A stretch of 64,000 nt of DNA from Streptomyces globisporus. Its GTDB lineage: Bacteria > Actinomycetota > Actinomycetes > Streptomycetales > Streptomycetaceae. Both the position numbers and the translations under genes were made by a program. The notes under the pieces are model-generated. The model searched no databases. It was not told where the DNA came from and saw nothing but the letters and a program-made list of their open reading frames with translations. This document shows positions 10,266-19,093 of the stretch, piece after piece (positions within the stretch are counted from its first letter, which is position 1; every line of letters starts with the position of its first letter). The stretch lies in NCBI RefSeq assembly GCF_003501885.1, contig NZ_QWFA01000004.1:1-64000 (forward strand), read 5' to 3'.

Positions 10266-11651
10266 ATGAGCACCACGGAGCGTCCCAGGATCCTCGTTGT
10301 AGGCGGTGGGTACGTAGGCCTGTACGCAGCTCGTCGCATTCTGAAGAAGATGCGATACGGAGAGGCGACCGTCACGGTCGTCGACCCGCGGTCGTACATG
10401 ACGTACCAGCCCTTCCTCCCCGAAGCTGCTGCCGGCAGCATCTCGCCTCGGCATGTCGTCGTCCCGCTGCGACGCGTGCTGCCCAAGGCTGAGGTTCTCA
10501 CCGGTCGTGTCACGACCATCGACCAGGACCGCAAGGTCGCCACGGTCGCGCCGCTCGTCGGCGAGGCCTACGAGCTGCCCTTCGACTACCTGGTCATCGC
10601 GATGGGCGCGGTCTCCCGCACCTTCCCGATCCCCGGCCTCGCCGAGCAGGGCATCGGCATGAAGGGCATCGAGGAGTCCATCGGTCTGCGCAACCACGTC
10701 CTGGAGCAGCTGGACAAGGCCGACTCCACGACCGACGAGGACGTCCGCCGCAAGGCGCTGACGTTCGTGTTCGTGGGCGGCGGCTTCGCCGGCGCGGAGA
10801 CCATCGGCGAGGTCGAGGACATGGCCCGCGACGCGGCCAAGTACTACACCAACGTGAAGCGCGAGGACATGCGCTTCATCCTCGTCGACGCCGCCGACAA
10901 GATCCTTCCCGAGGTCGGTCCGAAGCTGGGCGCCTACGGCAAGGAGCACCTGGAGAGCCGCGGTGTGGAGATCTACCTCTCCACCTCGATGGACTCCTGC
11001 GTCGACGGCCACGTGGTCCTGAAGAACGGCCTGGAGGTCGACTCCAGCACCATCGTGTGGACCGCCGGTGTGAAGCCGAACCCGGCGCTGGCCCGCTTCG
11101 GCCTGCCGCTCGGCCCCCGCGGTCACGTGGACACCTCGGAGAAGCTCCAGGTGCAGGGCACCGACTACATCTGGGCCGCGGGCGACAACGCCCAGGTGCC
11201 GGACATGGTCGGCCGCCGCGCCGGCAACCCGAACGCCTGGTGCCCGCCCAACGCCCAGCACGCGCTGCGTCAGGCGAAGGTCCTCGGCGACAACGTGATC
11301 TCCGGCATGCGGGGCTTCCCGCAGAAGGAGTACAGCCACGCCAACAAGGGTGCGGTCGCCGGTCTCGGCCTGCACAAGGGCGTCGCGATGATCGTCATGG
11401 GCAAGGTGAAGATCAAGCTCAAGGGCCGTCTCGCCTGGTACATGCACCGCGGCTACCACGGCATGGCCATGCCGACCTGGAACCGTAAGATCCGGATCTT
11501 CGCCGACTGGACGCTGGCGATGTTCCTCAAGCGCGAGGTCGTCTCGCTCGGCGCCATGGAGACGCCGCGCGAGGAGTTCTACGAGGCCGCCAAGCCGGCC
11601 CCGGCTCCGGCCGCCGCCAAGCTCGAGGGCGAGAAGGCCAAGGCCTCCTGA
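10266..11651 (+). CDS. ndh: type II NADH dehydrogenase (NDH-2)
   Basis: 461 residues. Two Rossmann motifs are present: GGGYVGLYAA near residue 13 for FAD and GGGFAGAET near residue 177 for NADH, followed by WAAGDNAQVPD typical of the FAD-binding C-terminal motif. The C-terminus has amphipathic membrane-associating segments and an Ala/Pro/Lys-rich tail. It oxidises NADH and passes electrons to menaquinone without proton pumping, at the inner face of the membrane. The ribosome-binding site is weak. Rex-like operators upstream suggest induction when NADH accumulates. Confidence 0.93.
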   Translation: MSTTERPRILVVGGGYVGLYAARRILKKMRYGEATVTVVDPRSYMTYQPFLPEAAAGSISPRHVVVPLRRVLPKAEVLTGRVTTIDQDRKVATVAPLVGEAYELPFDYLVIAMGAVSRTFPIPGLAEQGIGMKGIEESIGLRNHVLEQLDKADSTTDEDVRRKALTFVFVGGGFAGAETIGEVEDMARDAAKYYTNVKREDMRFILVDAADKILPEVGPKLGAYGKEHLESRGVEIYLSTSMDSCVDGHVVLKNGLEVDSSTIVWTAGVKPNPALARFGLPLGPRGHVDTSEKLQVQGTDYIWAAGDNAQVPDMVGRRAGNPNAWCPPNAQHALRQAKVLGDNVISGMRGFPQKEYSHANKGAVAGLGLHKGVAMIVMGKVKIKLKGRLAWYMHRGYHGMAMPTWNRKIRIFADWTLAMFLKREVVSLGAMETPREEFYEAAKPAPAPAAAKLEGEKAKAS

Positions 11652-11984
11652 CCCTCCGGTGACCCGCTCCGCGAGGAGCGCTCCGTACGACGCCCGAAGG
11701 GGCCGTCCGCCATCCGTGGTGCGGACGGCCCCTTCGGCGTACCCGGGGGCGGGGTCGGGTGGGCGGCGGTGGCCCGGCCCCGCCGATGTGGGTGGGACGC
11801 ACGCGCGCTTTGCCCTTTCGTTGCCCGGTAGCGGGATGACGGAGGGTGCGGGAAGAGTTGACGCAGGTGTACCTCGCGACGGCGCCCGGGGTGTCGTGGC
11901 GGGGCTACGCGCATGTCTGTTGCTCGTGCTTGTCGATCTTGTGCTTGCTGTGCTTGTCGGGGAAACACCACGGAGGTGTGCGCC
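11652..11984. other. ndh-cfa intergenic region
   Basis: After the ndh terminator this 333-nt gap contains an unusual run with repeated TGCTTG words (about 11925-11960). A small Cys-rich reading frame (11846-12076) runs through it into the next gene; it is treated as a finding, not as a called gene. No convincing promoter is seen. Confidence 0.5.
11694..11737 (+). terminator. strong terminator after ndh
   Basis: A 17-bp perfect stem (11694-11710 with 11721-11737) closes a 10-nt loop 42 nt after the stop codon. Confidence 0.8.
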
Positions 11985-13307
11985 ATGGCAGACGCCGCGT
12001 CGCGGCTGACCGCTCTCGCCGAGGAGTTGCTCTCGGAACCCCTGCCGGTCCGGATCCGGGCCTGGGACGGCAGTGAGTCGGGGCCGCCCGACGCCCCGGC
12101 CCTCGTGATCCGTCACCGCCGCGCTTTGCGCCGCCTCCTGTGGAAGCCCGGCGAACTGGGCCTGGCCCGCGCCTGGGTGGCCGGGGAGATCGACGTCGAG
12201 GGCGACCTGTACGAGGTGCTCGACCGGATCGCCGGGCTGCTCTGGGACCGCGGTGCCGACGCCAAGGACACCGTCCACCCGGTCCGCGACCCCAAGGTCC
12301 GCGCCTTCGCCCGCGGCCTCCTCGGCCTCGCCGGGCCGTGGCCGCCGCCGGCCCCGCCCGCCGAGGAGGTGCGCCGCCGCTCCGGCCCGCTGCACACCAG
12401 ACGCCGGGACAAGGAGGCCATCAGCCACCACTACGACGTCGGCAACGACTTCTACGCCCTGGTGCTCGGCCCCTCCATGGTCTACTCATGCGCCTACTGG
12501 CAGGACGGCTCCACCCTGGAGGACGCCCAGCGCGACAAGCTCGACCTGGTCTGCCGCAAGCTCGGTCTGAAGGAGGGCGACCGGCTCCTGGACGTCGGCT
12601 GCGGCTGGGGCTCGATGGCCATCCACGCCGCCCGCCACTACGGGGCCCGGGTCACCGGTATCACCCTCTCCCGGGAACAGGCCGCCCACGCCCGCAAGCG
12701 CATCGCCGAGGAGGGCCTGACCGACCGGATCGAGATCCGCGTCCAGGACTACCGGGACGTCCACGACGGCCCGTACGACGCGATCTCCTCCATCGGCATG
12801 GCCGAGCACGTCGGCTCGGTCCGCTACCGCGAGTACGCCGAGGACCTCTACGCCCTCCTCAAGCCCGGCGGCCGCCTCCTGAACCACCAGATCGCCCGCC
12901 GCCCCGAACGGGACGAGGACGCCTACCACATCGACGCGTTCATCGACGCCTACGTCTTCCCCGACGGCGAACTCGCCCCGGTCGGCCGCACCCTGGCCAC
13001 CCTGGAGGAGGCCGGCTTCGAAGCCCGGGACGTCGAGGCGCTGCGCGAGCACTACGCGCTGACCCTGCGCCAGTGGGTGGCCAACCTGGAACGGCACTGG
13101 GAGCGGGCCGTACGCGCCACCTCCCCGGGCCGGGCCCGGGTCTGGCGGCTCTACATGGCGGCCTCGGCGCTCTCCTTCGAGCACAACAAGATCGGCGTCA
13201 ACCAGATCCTCGCGGTGCGCCCGCTGGTCGGCGGCGGCTCCCGGCTGCCGCTGCGCGCCCGTGCGTGGACCGCGGGCGCGGATGCGGACACGGACACGGA
13301 CGCCTGA
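11985..13307 (+). CDS. cyclopropane-fatty-acyl-phospholipid synthase-like methyltransferase
   Basis: 440 residues from the ATG with GGAGG at 11972-11976. The N-terminal 130 residues are the CFA/Mmp-type lipid-binding region; the catalytic domain starts around KEAISHHYDVGNDFYALVLG. The SAM motif LDVGCGWGSMA is at about residue 200, and the motif YSCAYW before it is characteristic. The enzyme would transfer a methylene or methyl group from SAM to membrane lipid acyl double bonds. Whether it cyclopropanates or only methylates is not decided by the sequence. Confidence 0.88.
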   Translation: MADAASRLTALAEELLSEPLPVRIRAWDGSESGPPDAPALVIRHRRALRRLLWKPGELGLARAWVAGEIDVEGDLYEVLDRIAGLLWDRGADAKDTVHPVRDPKVRAFARGLLGLAGPWPPPAPPAEEVRRRSGPLHTRRRDKEAISHHYDVGNDFYALVLGPSMVYSCAYWQDGSTLEDAQRDKLDLVCRKLGLKEGDRLLDVGCGWGSMAIHAARHYGARVTGITLSREQAAHARKRIAEEGLTDRIEIRVQDYRDVHDGPYDAISSIGMAEHVGSVRYREYAEDLYALLKPGGRLLNHQIARRPERDEDAYHIDAFIDAYVFPDGELAPVGRTLATLEEAGFEARDVEALREHYALTLRQWVANLERHWERAVRATSPGRARVWRLYMAASALSFEHNKIGVNQILAVRPLVGGGSRLPLRARAWTAGADADTDTDA

Positions 13308-13325
13308 CCCGTACGGGTGCACGGG

Positions 13326-13369
13326 CGAGGGGCCGGTGCTCCGCTTCCCAGCGGTGCACCGGCCCCTCG
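13326..13369. terminator. bidirectional terminator between cfa-like and ABC permease genes
   Basis: A 14-bp perfect stem (13326-13339 with 13356-13369) lies between two convergent stop codons (13307 on +, 13403 on -) and can serve both transcripts. Confidence 0.75.
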
Positions 13370-13402
13370 TCGTCCCCTGTGTCCCTGCCCCGGGACCCGT
13401 GG

Positions 13403-15934
13403 CTACTCCGTCTTGATCGCCGTCAGCATGTTGAGCTTCGCGGCGCTGCGGGCGGGCCACAGCGAGGCGAGGACGCCCACCAGGCCGGCCAGGAGCAGGA
13501 AGATGCCGAGCCGGTCCCACGGGATGACCAGGGCGTAGCCGGGGATGTCGGCGGACAGGGTCCGGCCGATCGCCCAGCCGAGGAAGACGCCGAGGCCGAC
13601 CCCGATCACCGCGCCGAAGACCGAGATGACGACGGCCTCCAGGCGGATCATCCGCTTGACGCGGCCCCGGTCGAGACCGATCGCGCGGAGCATGCCGATC
13701 TCCTGCTGCCGCTCGAACACCGACATCGCGAGGGTGTTGACGACCCCGAGGACCGCGATCAGCAGGGCCATGGCGAGCAGCCCGTACATGATGTTCAGGG
13801 CGGTGTTGATGAAGCCGCCGAACATGTCACGGATGTCCTGCCGGTCCATGACGCTCATCGCCGGGTTGTCGCCGAGCGCGTCCACGATGGACTGCTCGTT
13901 GGCCTTGCTCGCGCCGCCGTCCGCCTTGATCCAGATCTCGCGGATCTCCGGGCGGGTGGAGGCGCTGTGCCGGTCGGCCAGCTCCTTCGGGAGGACGAAG
14001 GGCGAGAGGAACTCGTTCTGCTTGTACGTCGCCCCGATCGTCACCTCGCCCTTCTTCTCGTCCTCGAACGTCACCGGAAGGGTGTCGCCGGTCTTCCAGC
14101 CGTTCGACTTCGCGGTCTCGGAGCCGACCGCGACCTGGCCGTCCTTGAGCGAGGCCAGCGAACCGGACTCGGTCGTCAGCGCGAAGACCTTCTCCACGTC
14201 CCCCGGGGTGACGCCGGAGGCCGAGTGGTACTCACCGTCGACCTGGAGCGAGGCCGCCTGCTGCGGGGAGAGCGCGGAGACGCCGTCGGCCTTCGACAGG
14301 GCCGTGAGCGCGGACTCGTCGAGCGAGTCGCCGCTCGCCATCGAGATCAGGTAGTCGGCCTTGATGTTGTCCGTGGTCATCTTGTCGATGGCCTGGCCGA
14401 GCGTGACGCCGAGCACCGAGATGCCGGTGACCAGGGTGAGCCCGATGGCCAGCGCGGAGGCGGTGGCTCCGGTGCGCCGCGGGTTGCGGACCGCGTTCTG
14501 CGAGGCCAGCTTCCCGGAGACGCCGAACACCTTCTTCAGCAGCGGCCGGACCAGCGCGATCACCGGGCGGGAGAGCAGCGGGATCAGGATGATGATGCCG
14601 ATCAGGGCGAAGAACGCGCCCGCGGCGACCAGCTGCCGGCCCGAGGTGCCGCCGCTCGCGGCACCGCCGACGATGCCGGCGGAGCCGAGCAGAGTGATCA
14701 CGCCGCCGATCGAGTTCCGTACGACGAGGGACTTGACGGAGGCGGTGGCGTGGACGCTGCTCATCGCGGCGACCGGAGCGATCTTCGCGGCCCTGCGGGC
14801 GGGCAGCCAGGCGGCCAGCACGGTGATCAGGATGCCGACCGCGAAGGCGGAGGCGACGGCGGTGGGCGAGACGATCAGCGGACCGGCCGGGATCTTGCCG
14901 CCCAGCAGGCCCATCGCGGAGCGCAGACCGGTGGCGAGGCCGAGACCGAGGAGGAAGCCGATGACGGAGGCGAGGGTGCCGACGAAAGCGGCCTCCAGCA
15001 GCACCGAGCGCTTCACCTGGCGGCGGGTGGCGCCGATGGCGCGCATCAGGGCCAGCTCACGGGTCCGCTGGGCGATCAGCATCGTGAAGGTGTTGGCGAT
15101 GAGGAAGATGCCGACGAACAGCGCGATGCCGGCGAAGGCCAGCAGCATGGTGTTGAGGCTGGTCAGGCCGGACTCGATGTCCTTGGCCTGCTGGTCGGCG
15201 AGCGCCTTGCCGGTCTGCGCGGTGGCGTCCTTCGGCAGCAGCGGCTCGATCTCGTCCAGCAGCTTCTGGTCGGAGACACCGCCCGCCGCGCTGACCGTGG
15301 CGTTCTGGAAGACACCGGGCTTCAGGTAGAGCTTCTGGGCGGTCGGGGTGTCGAACAGCACGAGGCTGCCGCCCGCGTTGACCGCGCCGTCCTCGGTGGT
15401 GAAGATCCCGGAGAGGGTGTACTCCTTCACCGGGCCGTTGGTCGCGACCCGCACCGGGTCACCGACCTTGTACTCGCCCTTGCTCGCGGTGTCCTTGTCG
15501 AGCGCGACCGAGCCGTTCTTCACTGGGCCCGAGCCCTCGACGAAGGCGTACTGGGCGTCCTTGCCGTCCTTGCCGGGGGCGAAGTTCGCACCGGTGTTGG
15601 ACCAGCCGTTGCCGATCAGCTTGCCATCGGGGTCGGCGACCCCGGCGAAGCCGTCGACGCGGCCGGTGGCGGAAGCCACGCCGTCCAGGCCCCGGATCTT
15701 CTCCAGGGTGGCGTCGTCGATGCCGGGGGTCTTCTCGTCGTCGCCGGCGTACGTCTCGATGGAGACGGCGACGTTGTCGTAGCTCTTGGCGGACTGGTTG
15801 CGGAAGGCGTTGCCGAGGGTGTCGGTGAAGACCAGCGTGCCGGAGACGAACGCTACGCCGAGCATGACGGCGAGCACGGTCATCAGCAGCCTGGCCTTGT
15901 GCGCGAGCACATTGCGCAGGGCGGTACGGAACAT
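13403..15934 (-). CDS. ABC transporter permease, MacB/FtsX type
   Basis: 843 residues. It begins MFRTALRNVLAHKARLLMTVLAVMLGVAFVSG, an N-terminal membrane helix followed by a MacB-like extracytoplasmic domain. Membrane clusters occur at about 255-390 and 430-510, then a second periplasmic-core-like domain and three C-terminal helices with the FtsX motif ERQQEIGMLRAIG. Two tandem FtsX modules in one chain mean one copy could act with an ATPase dimer. It probably exports a lipid or peptide or transmits mechanical signals. The partner ATPase is encoded upstream, 119 nt away. Confidence 0.9.
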   Translation of the reverse strand: MFRTALRNVLAHKARLLMTVLAVMLGVAFVSGTLVFTDTLGNAFRNQSAKSYDNVAVSIETYAGDDEKTPGIDDATLEKIRGLDGVASATGRVDGFAGVADPDGKLIGNGWSNTGANFAPGKDGKDAQYAFVEGSGPVKNGSVALDKDTASKGEYKVGDPVRVATNGPVKEYTLSGIFTTEDGAVNAGGSLVLFDTPTAQKLYLKPGVFQNATVSAAGGVSDQKLLDEIEPLLPKDATAQTGKALADQQAKDIESGLTSLNTMLLAFAGIALFVGIFLIANTFTMLIAQRTRELALMRAIGATRRQVKRSVLLEAAFVGTLASVIGFLLGLGLATGLRSAMGLLGGKIPAGPLIVSPTAVASAFAVGILITVLAAWLPARRAAKIAPVAAMSSVHATASVKSLVVRNSIGGVITLLGSAGIVGGAASGGTSGRQLVAAGAFFALIGIIILIPLLSRPVIALVRPLLKKVFGVSGKLASQNAVRNPRRTGATASALAIGLTLVTGISVLGVTLGQAIDKMTTDNIKADYLISMASGDSLDESALTALSKADGVSALSPQQAASLQVDGEYHSASGVTPGDVEKVFALTTESGSLASLKDGQVAVGSETAKSNGWKTGDTLPVTFEDEKKGEVTIGATYKQNEFLSPFVLPKELADRHSASTRPEIREIWIKADGGASKANEQSIVDALGDNPAMSVMDRQDIRDMFGGFINTALNIMYGLLAMALLIAVLGVVNTLAMSVFERQQEIGMLRAIGLDRGRVKRMIRLEAVVISVFGAVIGVGLGVFLGWAIGRTLSADIPGYALVIPWDRLGIFLLLAGLVGVLASLWPARSAAKLNMLTAIKTE

Positions 15935-16053
15935 GTCTGTGTCCTGGGATGGGTTTCCGGAAGGGGAGGGCGGGGCGCGCGGGTACGGGGCCGGGTACGG
16001 CGGCCGTACGCGTCAGCCGTGCGGCGGCCGGTCGCGATGACCGGCCGCGGGCG

Positions 16054-16824
16054 TCAGCTGGTGCGGCCCTTCGCGTCGAACGCCTTCATCCGGTCGAGGA
16101 CGCCGTCGGCGGTCGGGTGCATCATCTGGTCGACGACCGCGCCGTCCGCGAGGAAGATGACCCGGTCCGCGTAGGAGGCGGCCACCGGGTCGTGCGTCAC
16201 CATCACCACGGTCTGGCCCAGCTCGCGCACCGAGTTGCGCAGGAAGCCCAGTACCTCGGCGCCGGAGCGGGAGTCCAGGTTTCCGGTCGGCTCGTCACCG
16301 AAGATGATCTCGGGCTGCGCGGCCAGGGCGCGGGCCACGGCGACGCGCTGCTGCTGACCGCCGGAGAGCTCGGTCGGGCGGTGCTTCAGCCGCTCCGAGA
16401 GACCGACCATGTCGATCACCTTCTGGAGCCACGCGGCGTCCGGCTTACGGCCCGCGATGTCCATCGGCAGCGTGATGTTCTCCAGCGCGGTGAGCGTCGG
16501 AAGCAGGTTGAACGCCTGGAAGATGAACCCGATCTTGTCCCGGCGCAACTGGGTGAGCTGCTTGTCCTTCAGCGTGGACAGCTCGGTCTCGCCGATCCGC
16601 ACCGAGCCGCTGCTGAAGCTGTCGAGCCCGGCGACGCAGTGCATCAGCGTCGACTTGCCGGAGCCCGACGGGCCCATGATCGCGGTGAACTCGCCCTGCG
16701 GGAAGTCCACGGTCACCCGGTCCAGGGCGACGACCTGCGTCTCGCCCTCGCCGTAGACCTTCGACAGCTCCGTGGCGCGGGCAGCCACCGCGGTGGCGCG
16801 GTGAACGGTGGGGGTGGTGGTCAC
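16054..16824 (-). CDS. ABC transporter ATP-binding protein, MacB/LolD type
   Basis: 256 residues from GTG with AGGAG 7 nt upstream. Walker A GPSGSGKST (51-59), signature LSGGQ (153-157), Walker B with Glu178 and switch His211 are intact. The insert NLLPTLTALENITLPM is typical of the LolD/MacB/FtsE subgroup. It should energise the permease encoded downstream in the same operon. Confidence 0.95.
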   Translation of the reverse strand: MTTTPTVHRATAVAARATELSKVYGEGETQVVALDRVTVDFPQGEFTAIMGPSGSGKSTLMHCVAGLDSFSSGSVRIGETELSTLKDKQLTQLRRDKIGFIFQAFNLLPTLTALENITLPMDIAGRKPDAAWLQKVIDMVGLSERLKHRPTELSGGQQQRVAVARALAAQPEIIFGDEPTGNLDSRSGAEVLGFLRNSVRELGQTVVMVTHDPVAASYADRVIFLADGAVVDQMMHPTADGVLDRMKAFDAKGRTS

Positions 16825-17403
16825 TGGGACGCTCCTGGTTCAGGGGTGCGGATGGGCCGGGGCCGTGGTGAGGCGGGGCGCTGACGCCATGCCTCGGGGA
16901 CTTACTCCATCCTTACGGCCCGATCGCGTCCGGTCGTCACTCCCGATGCCCGTTCCCGTGGCCCTCTTGAGTCGCATCACGGGCGTGGATCCGTCCTCCT
17001 CGGGTATGACATCGACCCTGAGCGGAGTAGTGCCACCGCCGGATGGTCACCCAGTGTGAGCGGACCGGGGTGCGGGTGGAGAGCGGTCGCCGCGGCGGGC
17101 GGGCCGTCCCGGAGCGGTGCCGGCCGCGGGTCCTGATCGAGACGGCGGCCGAGGGTGGCGGACGCCCTGGCGGGGCATGGCGCGGACCTGGCGCGTTGGG
17201 CCGTACGAGTGCGGCGACTTTCCGTCATTCCGATGCGGCGCGCACAGCGCCCGGGAACGGCCGCGGGCGTGTGGTCCGCCCGGCCCGATGTGCTGACGAC
17301 CCCTCAAGCGGTCAATAAAATAAGACAACATCGCGCCACTGTTCCGCTGATCGAGGGACGGCCCCGGATAGGGTCGGTAGCCAGACGCGGAGCCGCGCGG
17401 CAC
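16825..17403. other. 579-nt gap between ABC operon and bldA
   Basis: It must contain the ABC operon promoter (reading left) and the bldA promoter (reading right). The AT-rich patch around 17309-17335 stands out in this GC-rich sequence. Several frames stay open by chance, but none has a ribosome-binding site and a convincing protein, so I call no gene. Confidence 0.5.
17352..17374 (+). promoter_or_regulatory. candidate bldA promoter -10 region
   Basis: TAGGGT at 17369-17374 fits the TANNNT -10 box. CTGATC, about 16 bp upstream, is a poor -35. Transcription would start near 17381, about 23 nt before the mature tRNA. Confidence 0.4.
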
Positions 17404-17489
17404 GCCCGGATGGTGGAACGTAGACACGGCGAGCTTAAACCTCGCTGCCCCTCGGGGGCGTGCCGGTTCGAGTCCGGCTCCGGGCACCA
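17404..17489 (+). tRNA. bldA: tRNA-Leu(UAA), bldA
   Basis: The acceptor stem is GCCCGGA/TCCGGGC (17404-17410 with 17479-17485), followed by A and an encoded CCA (17487-17489). The anticodon stem G29-C45 to G33-C41 (last two digits of 174xx) closes a 7-nt loop CTTAAAC with anticodon TAA at 17436-17438. A long variable arm CTGCCCCTCGGGGGCG marks a class II Leu tRNA. It decodes UUA, the rarest codon in Streptomyces. Established knowledge: bldA is the developmental switch required for aerial growth and antibiotic production, because TTA-containing genes depend on it. Confidence 0.97.
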
Positions 17490-17633
17490 CGCGCCGCACT
17501 CTGCGTGACTCCCACAGCCCTTACCGTGACGGGTGCACCGCCCCGGAACCGCGACCGCCGAACCGTCCCGGGACCCGGTCCGGCCCCCGGCGGGCGCTCC
17601 GGCGCGGATGCCGGAAAGATCCTCCCCGGGCAC

Positions 17634-17689
17634 TAGGGTGATTCCTTTGCCTACCCATTACTCTTGTGGCAAGGCCACGCAGTGTGGCC
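17634..17689 (+). promoter_or_regulatory. leader of the Bax-inhibitor-1 gene with hairpin
   Basis: A TAGGGT box at 17634-17639 is a possible -10. A perfect hairpin GGCCAC/GTGGCC (17673-17678 with 17684-17689) sits directly before the GGAGGAG ribosome-binding site (17692-17698) and could affect translation. Confidence 0.3.
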
Positions 17690-17702
17690 ATGGAGGAGTG
17701 AG

Positions 17703-18584
17703 ATGAGGAGCAGCAACCCGGTCTTCTCGCGACGGGGGTTCAGCCGCGACAACGGCCACGCGGGCTTCAACGCGGCGCCGCAGGCCGGGGCCCCCGCGAC
17801 GGGCAACCCGTACGCACAGGGCACCGCCGCCAACCCGTACGCCACCAACCCCTACGCGCAGACGGACATGCACGGCGCCCCGCAGGCGCCCGCCCGTACG
17901 GACGCGATGACCATCGACGGCGTGGTGACGCGCACGGCGATGACGCTCGGCACCGTGATCCTGGCGGCCGCCGCCGCGTGGTGGGTCATGCCGGTCGACC
18001 AGGCGAACCTGGGCAGCGCCTACGGCGTGGCCATCGGCGCCGCGCTCATCGGCTTCGTGCTGTCGCTGGTCAACTCGTTCAAGCGCCGGCCCTCGCCCGC
18101 GCTGATCCTGACCTACGCGGCGTTCGAGGGTGTCTTCCTCGGCATCGTCAGCAACATCGTCAGCATGTACGTCGCCCCTGGCGCCGCGATGCAGGCGGTG
18201 CTCGGCACCATGGCGGTCTTCGCCGGTGTGCTGATCGCCTACCGCACCGGGCTGATCCGGGTCACGCGCCGCTTCTACGGCTTCGTGATGGCGGCCGCCA
18301 TCGGCTTCATGCTGCTGATGATGGTCAACCTCCTGTTCGCCGTCTTCGGCGGCGGTGACGGCCTCGGTTTCCGCAGCGGCGCCCTCGGTGTCGTCTTCGG
18401 CATCGTGGCCATCGTCATCGGCGCGGCCATCCTTGCCCTGAACTTCAAGCAGGTCGAGGACGGCATCGCGTACGGCGCTCCCCGCGAGGAGGAGTGGCTG
18501 GCCGCGTTCGGCCTCACCGTGACCCTGGTGTGGATCTACATCGAGATGCTGCGCCTGGTCGCGATCCTCAGCGGCGACGACTGA
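17703..18584 (+). CDS. Bax inhibitor-1/YccA family membrane protein
   Basis: 293 residues. A soluble N-terminus of about 70 residues is rich in Asn-Pro-Tyr-Ala repeats (three NPYA units). It is followed by seven hydrophobic segments spanning about 82-290 and ending ...WIYIEMLRLVAILSGDD, the conserved acidic end of the family. Family knowledge: BI-1/YccA proteins are pH-sensitive leak channels or protease modulators. The bacterial role is uncertain. A strong terminator follows. Confidence 0.88.
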   Translation: MRSSNPVFSRRGFSRDNGHAGFNAAPQAGAPATGNPYAQGTAANPYATNPYAQTDMHGAPQAPARTDAMTIDGVVTRTAMTLGTVILAAAAAWWVMPVDQANLGSAYGVAIGAALIGFVLSLVNSFKRRPSPALILTYAAFEGVFLGIVSNIVSMYVAPGAAMQAVLGTMAVFAGVLIAYRTGLIRVTRRFYGFVMAAAIGFMLLMMVNLLFAVFGGGDGLGFRSGALGVVFGIVAIVIGAAILALNFKQVEDGIAYGAPREEEWLAAFGLTVTLVWIYIEMLRLVAILSGDD

Positions 18585-18619
18585 GCGACCCCGTAGCACC
18601 CGCAGTACCCCGTAGCACC

Positions 18620-18654
18620 GGAACGGCCCGCAGGCACTGCCTGCGGGCCGTTCC
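18620..18654 (+). terminator. strong terminator after BI-1 gene
   Basis: A 15-bp perfect stem (18620-18634 with 18640-18654) with a 5-nt loop, 36 nt after the stop. Confidence 0.82.
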
Positions 18655-18698
18655 GCGTGCGCGGGGCGGGCGCGGGGGCCCACGCGCGGATCGGGCCG

Positions 18699-18729
18699 TT
18701 GGCGGGGGCGCGGGAGGGGCGCGTAGGGT
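18699..18729 (+). promoter_or_regulatory. promoter of a leaderless mRNA
   Basis: TTGGCG at 18699-18704 and TAGGGT at 18724-18729 (19 bp apart). The start codon GTG is at 18737, where transcription should begin, and there is no ribosome-binding site. Confidence 0.5.
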
Positions 18730-18736
18730 CGGCCGG

Positions 18737-19054
18737 GTGCTCGATACGACGCCCCTGATCCTGGCCGTGGACCGTTTCGCCGACCGGCTGCGTTCGGCCC
18801 CGCAGAGCCGCCTCCAGCGCGGTGCGGCCGCCGAGGCGCTGGCCGCCGCCCGGGAGCTCGCCGTACGGGCCCAGCGGCTGGAGAACCCGGACGCCGAGCC
18901 GCGGGAGCTGCCGGACGCCGGGATGTTCGCCGTGGGCGACCAGCTCGCCGTCGCCGGGCGGGACCTGGCCGTGGCACTGGAAACGGCCCCGTCCCAGGAG
19001 CTGGACGAGGCCGTGCGGTATGTCGGGGAAGCGGCGGCGCGGGCTTTCGCGTGA
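18737..19054 (+). CDS. small conserved actinobacterial protein, function unknown
   Basis: 105 residues, GTG start. It is helical, Ala/Leu/Arg-rich and acidic (LDTTPLILAVDRFADRLR...), with no cysteine, signal peptide or membrane helix. I do not recognise a domain. The -10 box ends 7 nt before the start, so translation is probably leaderless. It stands alone between a terminator and a convergent gene. Confidence 0.65.
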   Translation: MLDTTPLILAVDRFADRLRSAPQSRLQRGAAAEALAAARELAVRAQRLENPDAEPRELPDAGMFAVGDQLAVAGRDLAVALETAPSQELDEAVRYVGEAAARAFA

Positions 19055-19093
19055 ACGGCGCGGGTGCGCGTACGAGCGGCCCGCGCCCGGCGG

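Noticed and set aside
9918-12431. An 837-residue minus-strand frame across ndh and cfa
   Set aside because: It is the complement of two well-supported genes; the translation is Gly/Ala/Val/Leu-biased and matches no family I know.
13436-15782. Long plus-strand frames opposite the ABC permease gene
   Set aside because: They are antisense to a complete permease with clear FtsX motifs, have low-complexity Ser/Arg-rich translations and no ribosome-binding sites. They result from GC-rich codon bias.
17043-17508. Small frames around the bldA gene on both strands
   Set aside because: They overlap the tRNA, lack ribosome-binding sites and have arginine/proline-rich translations typical of random GC-rich frames.
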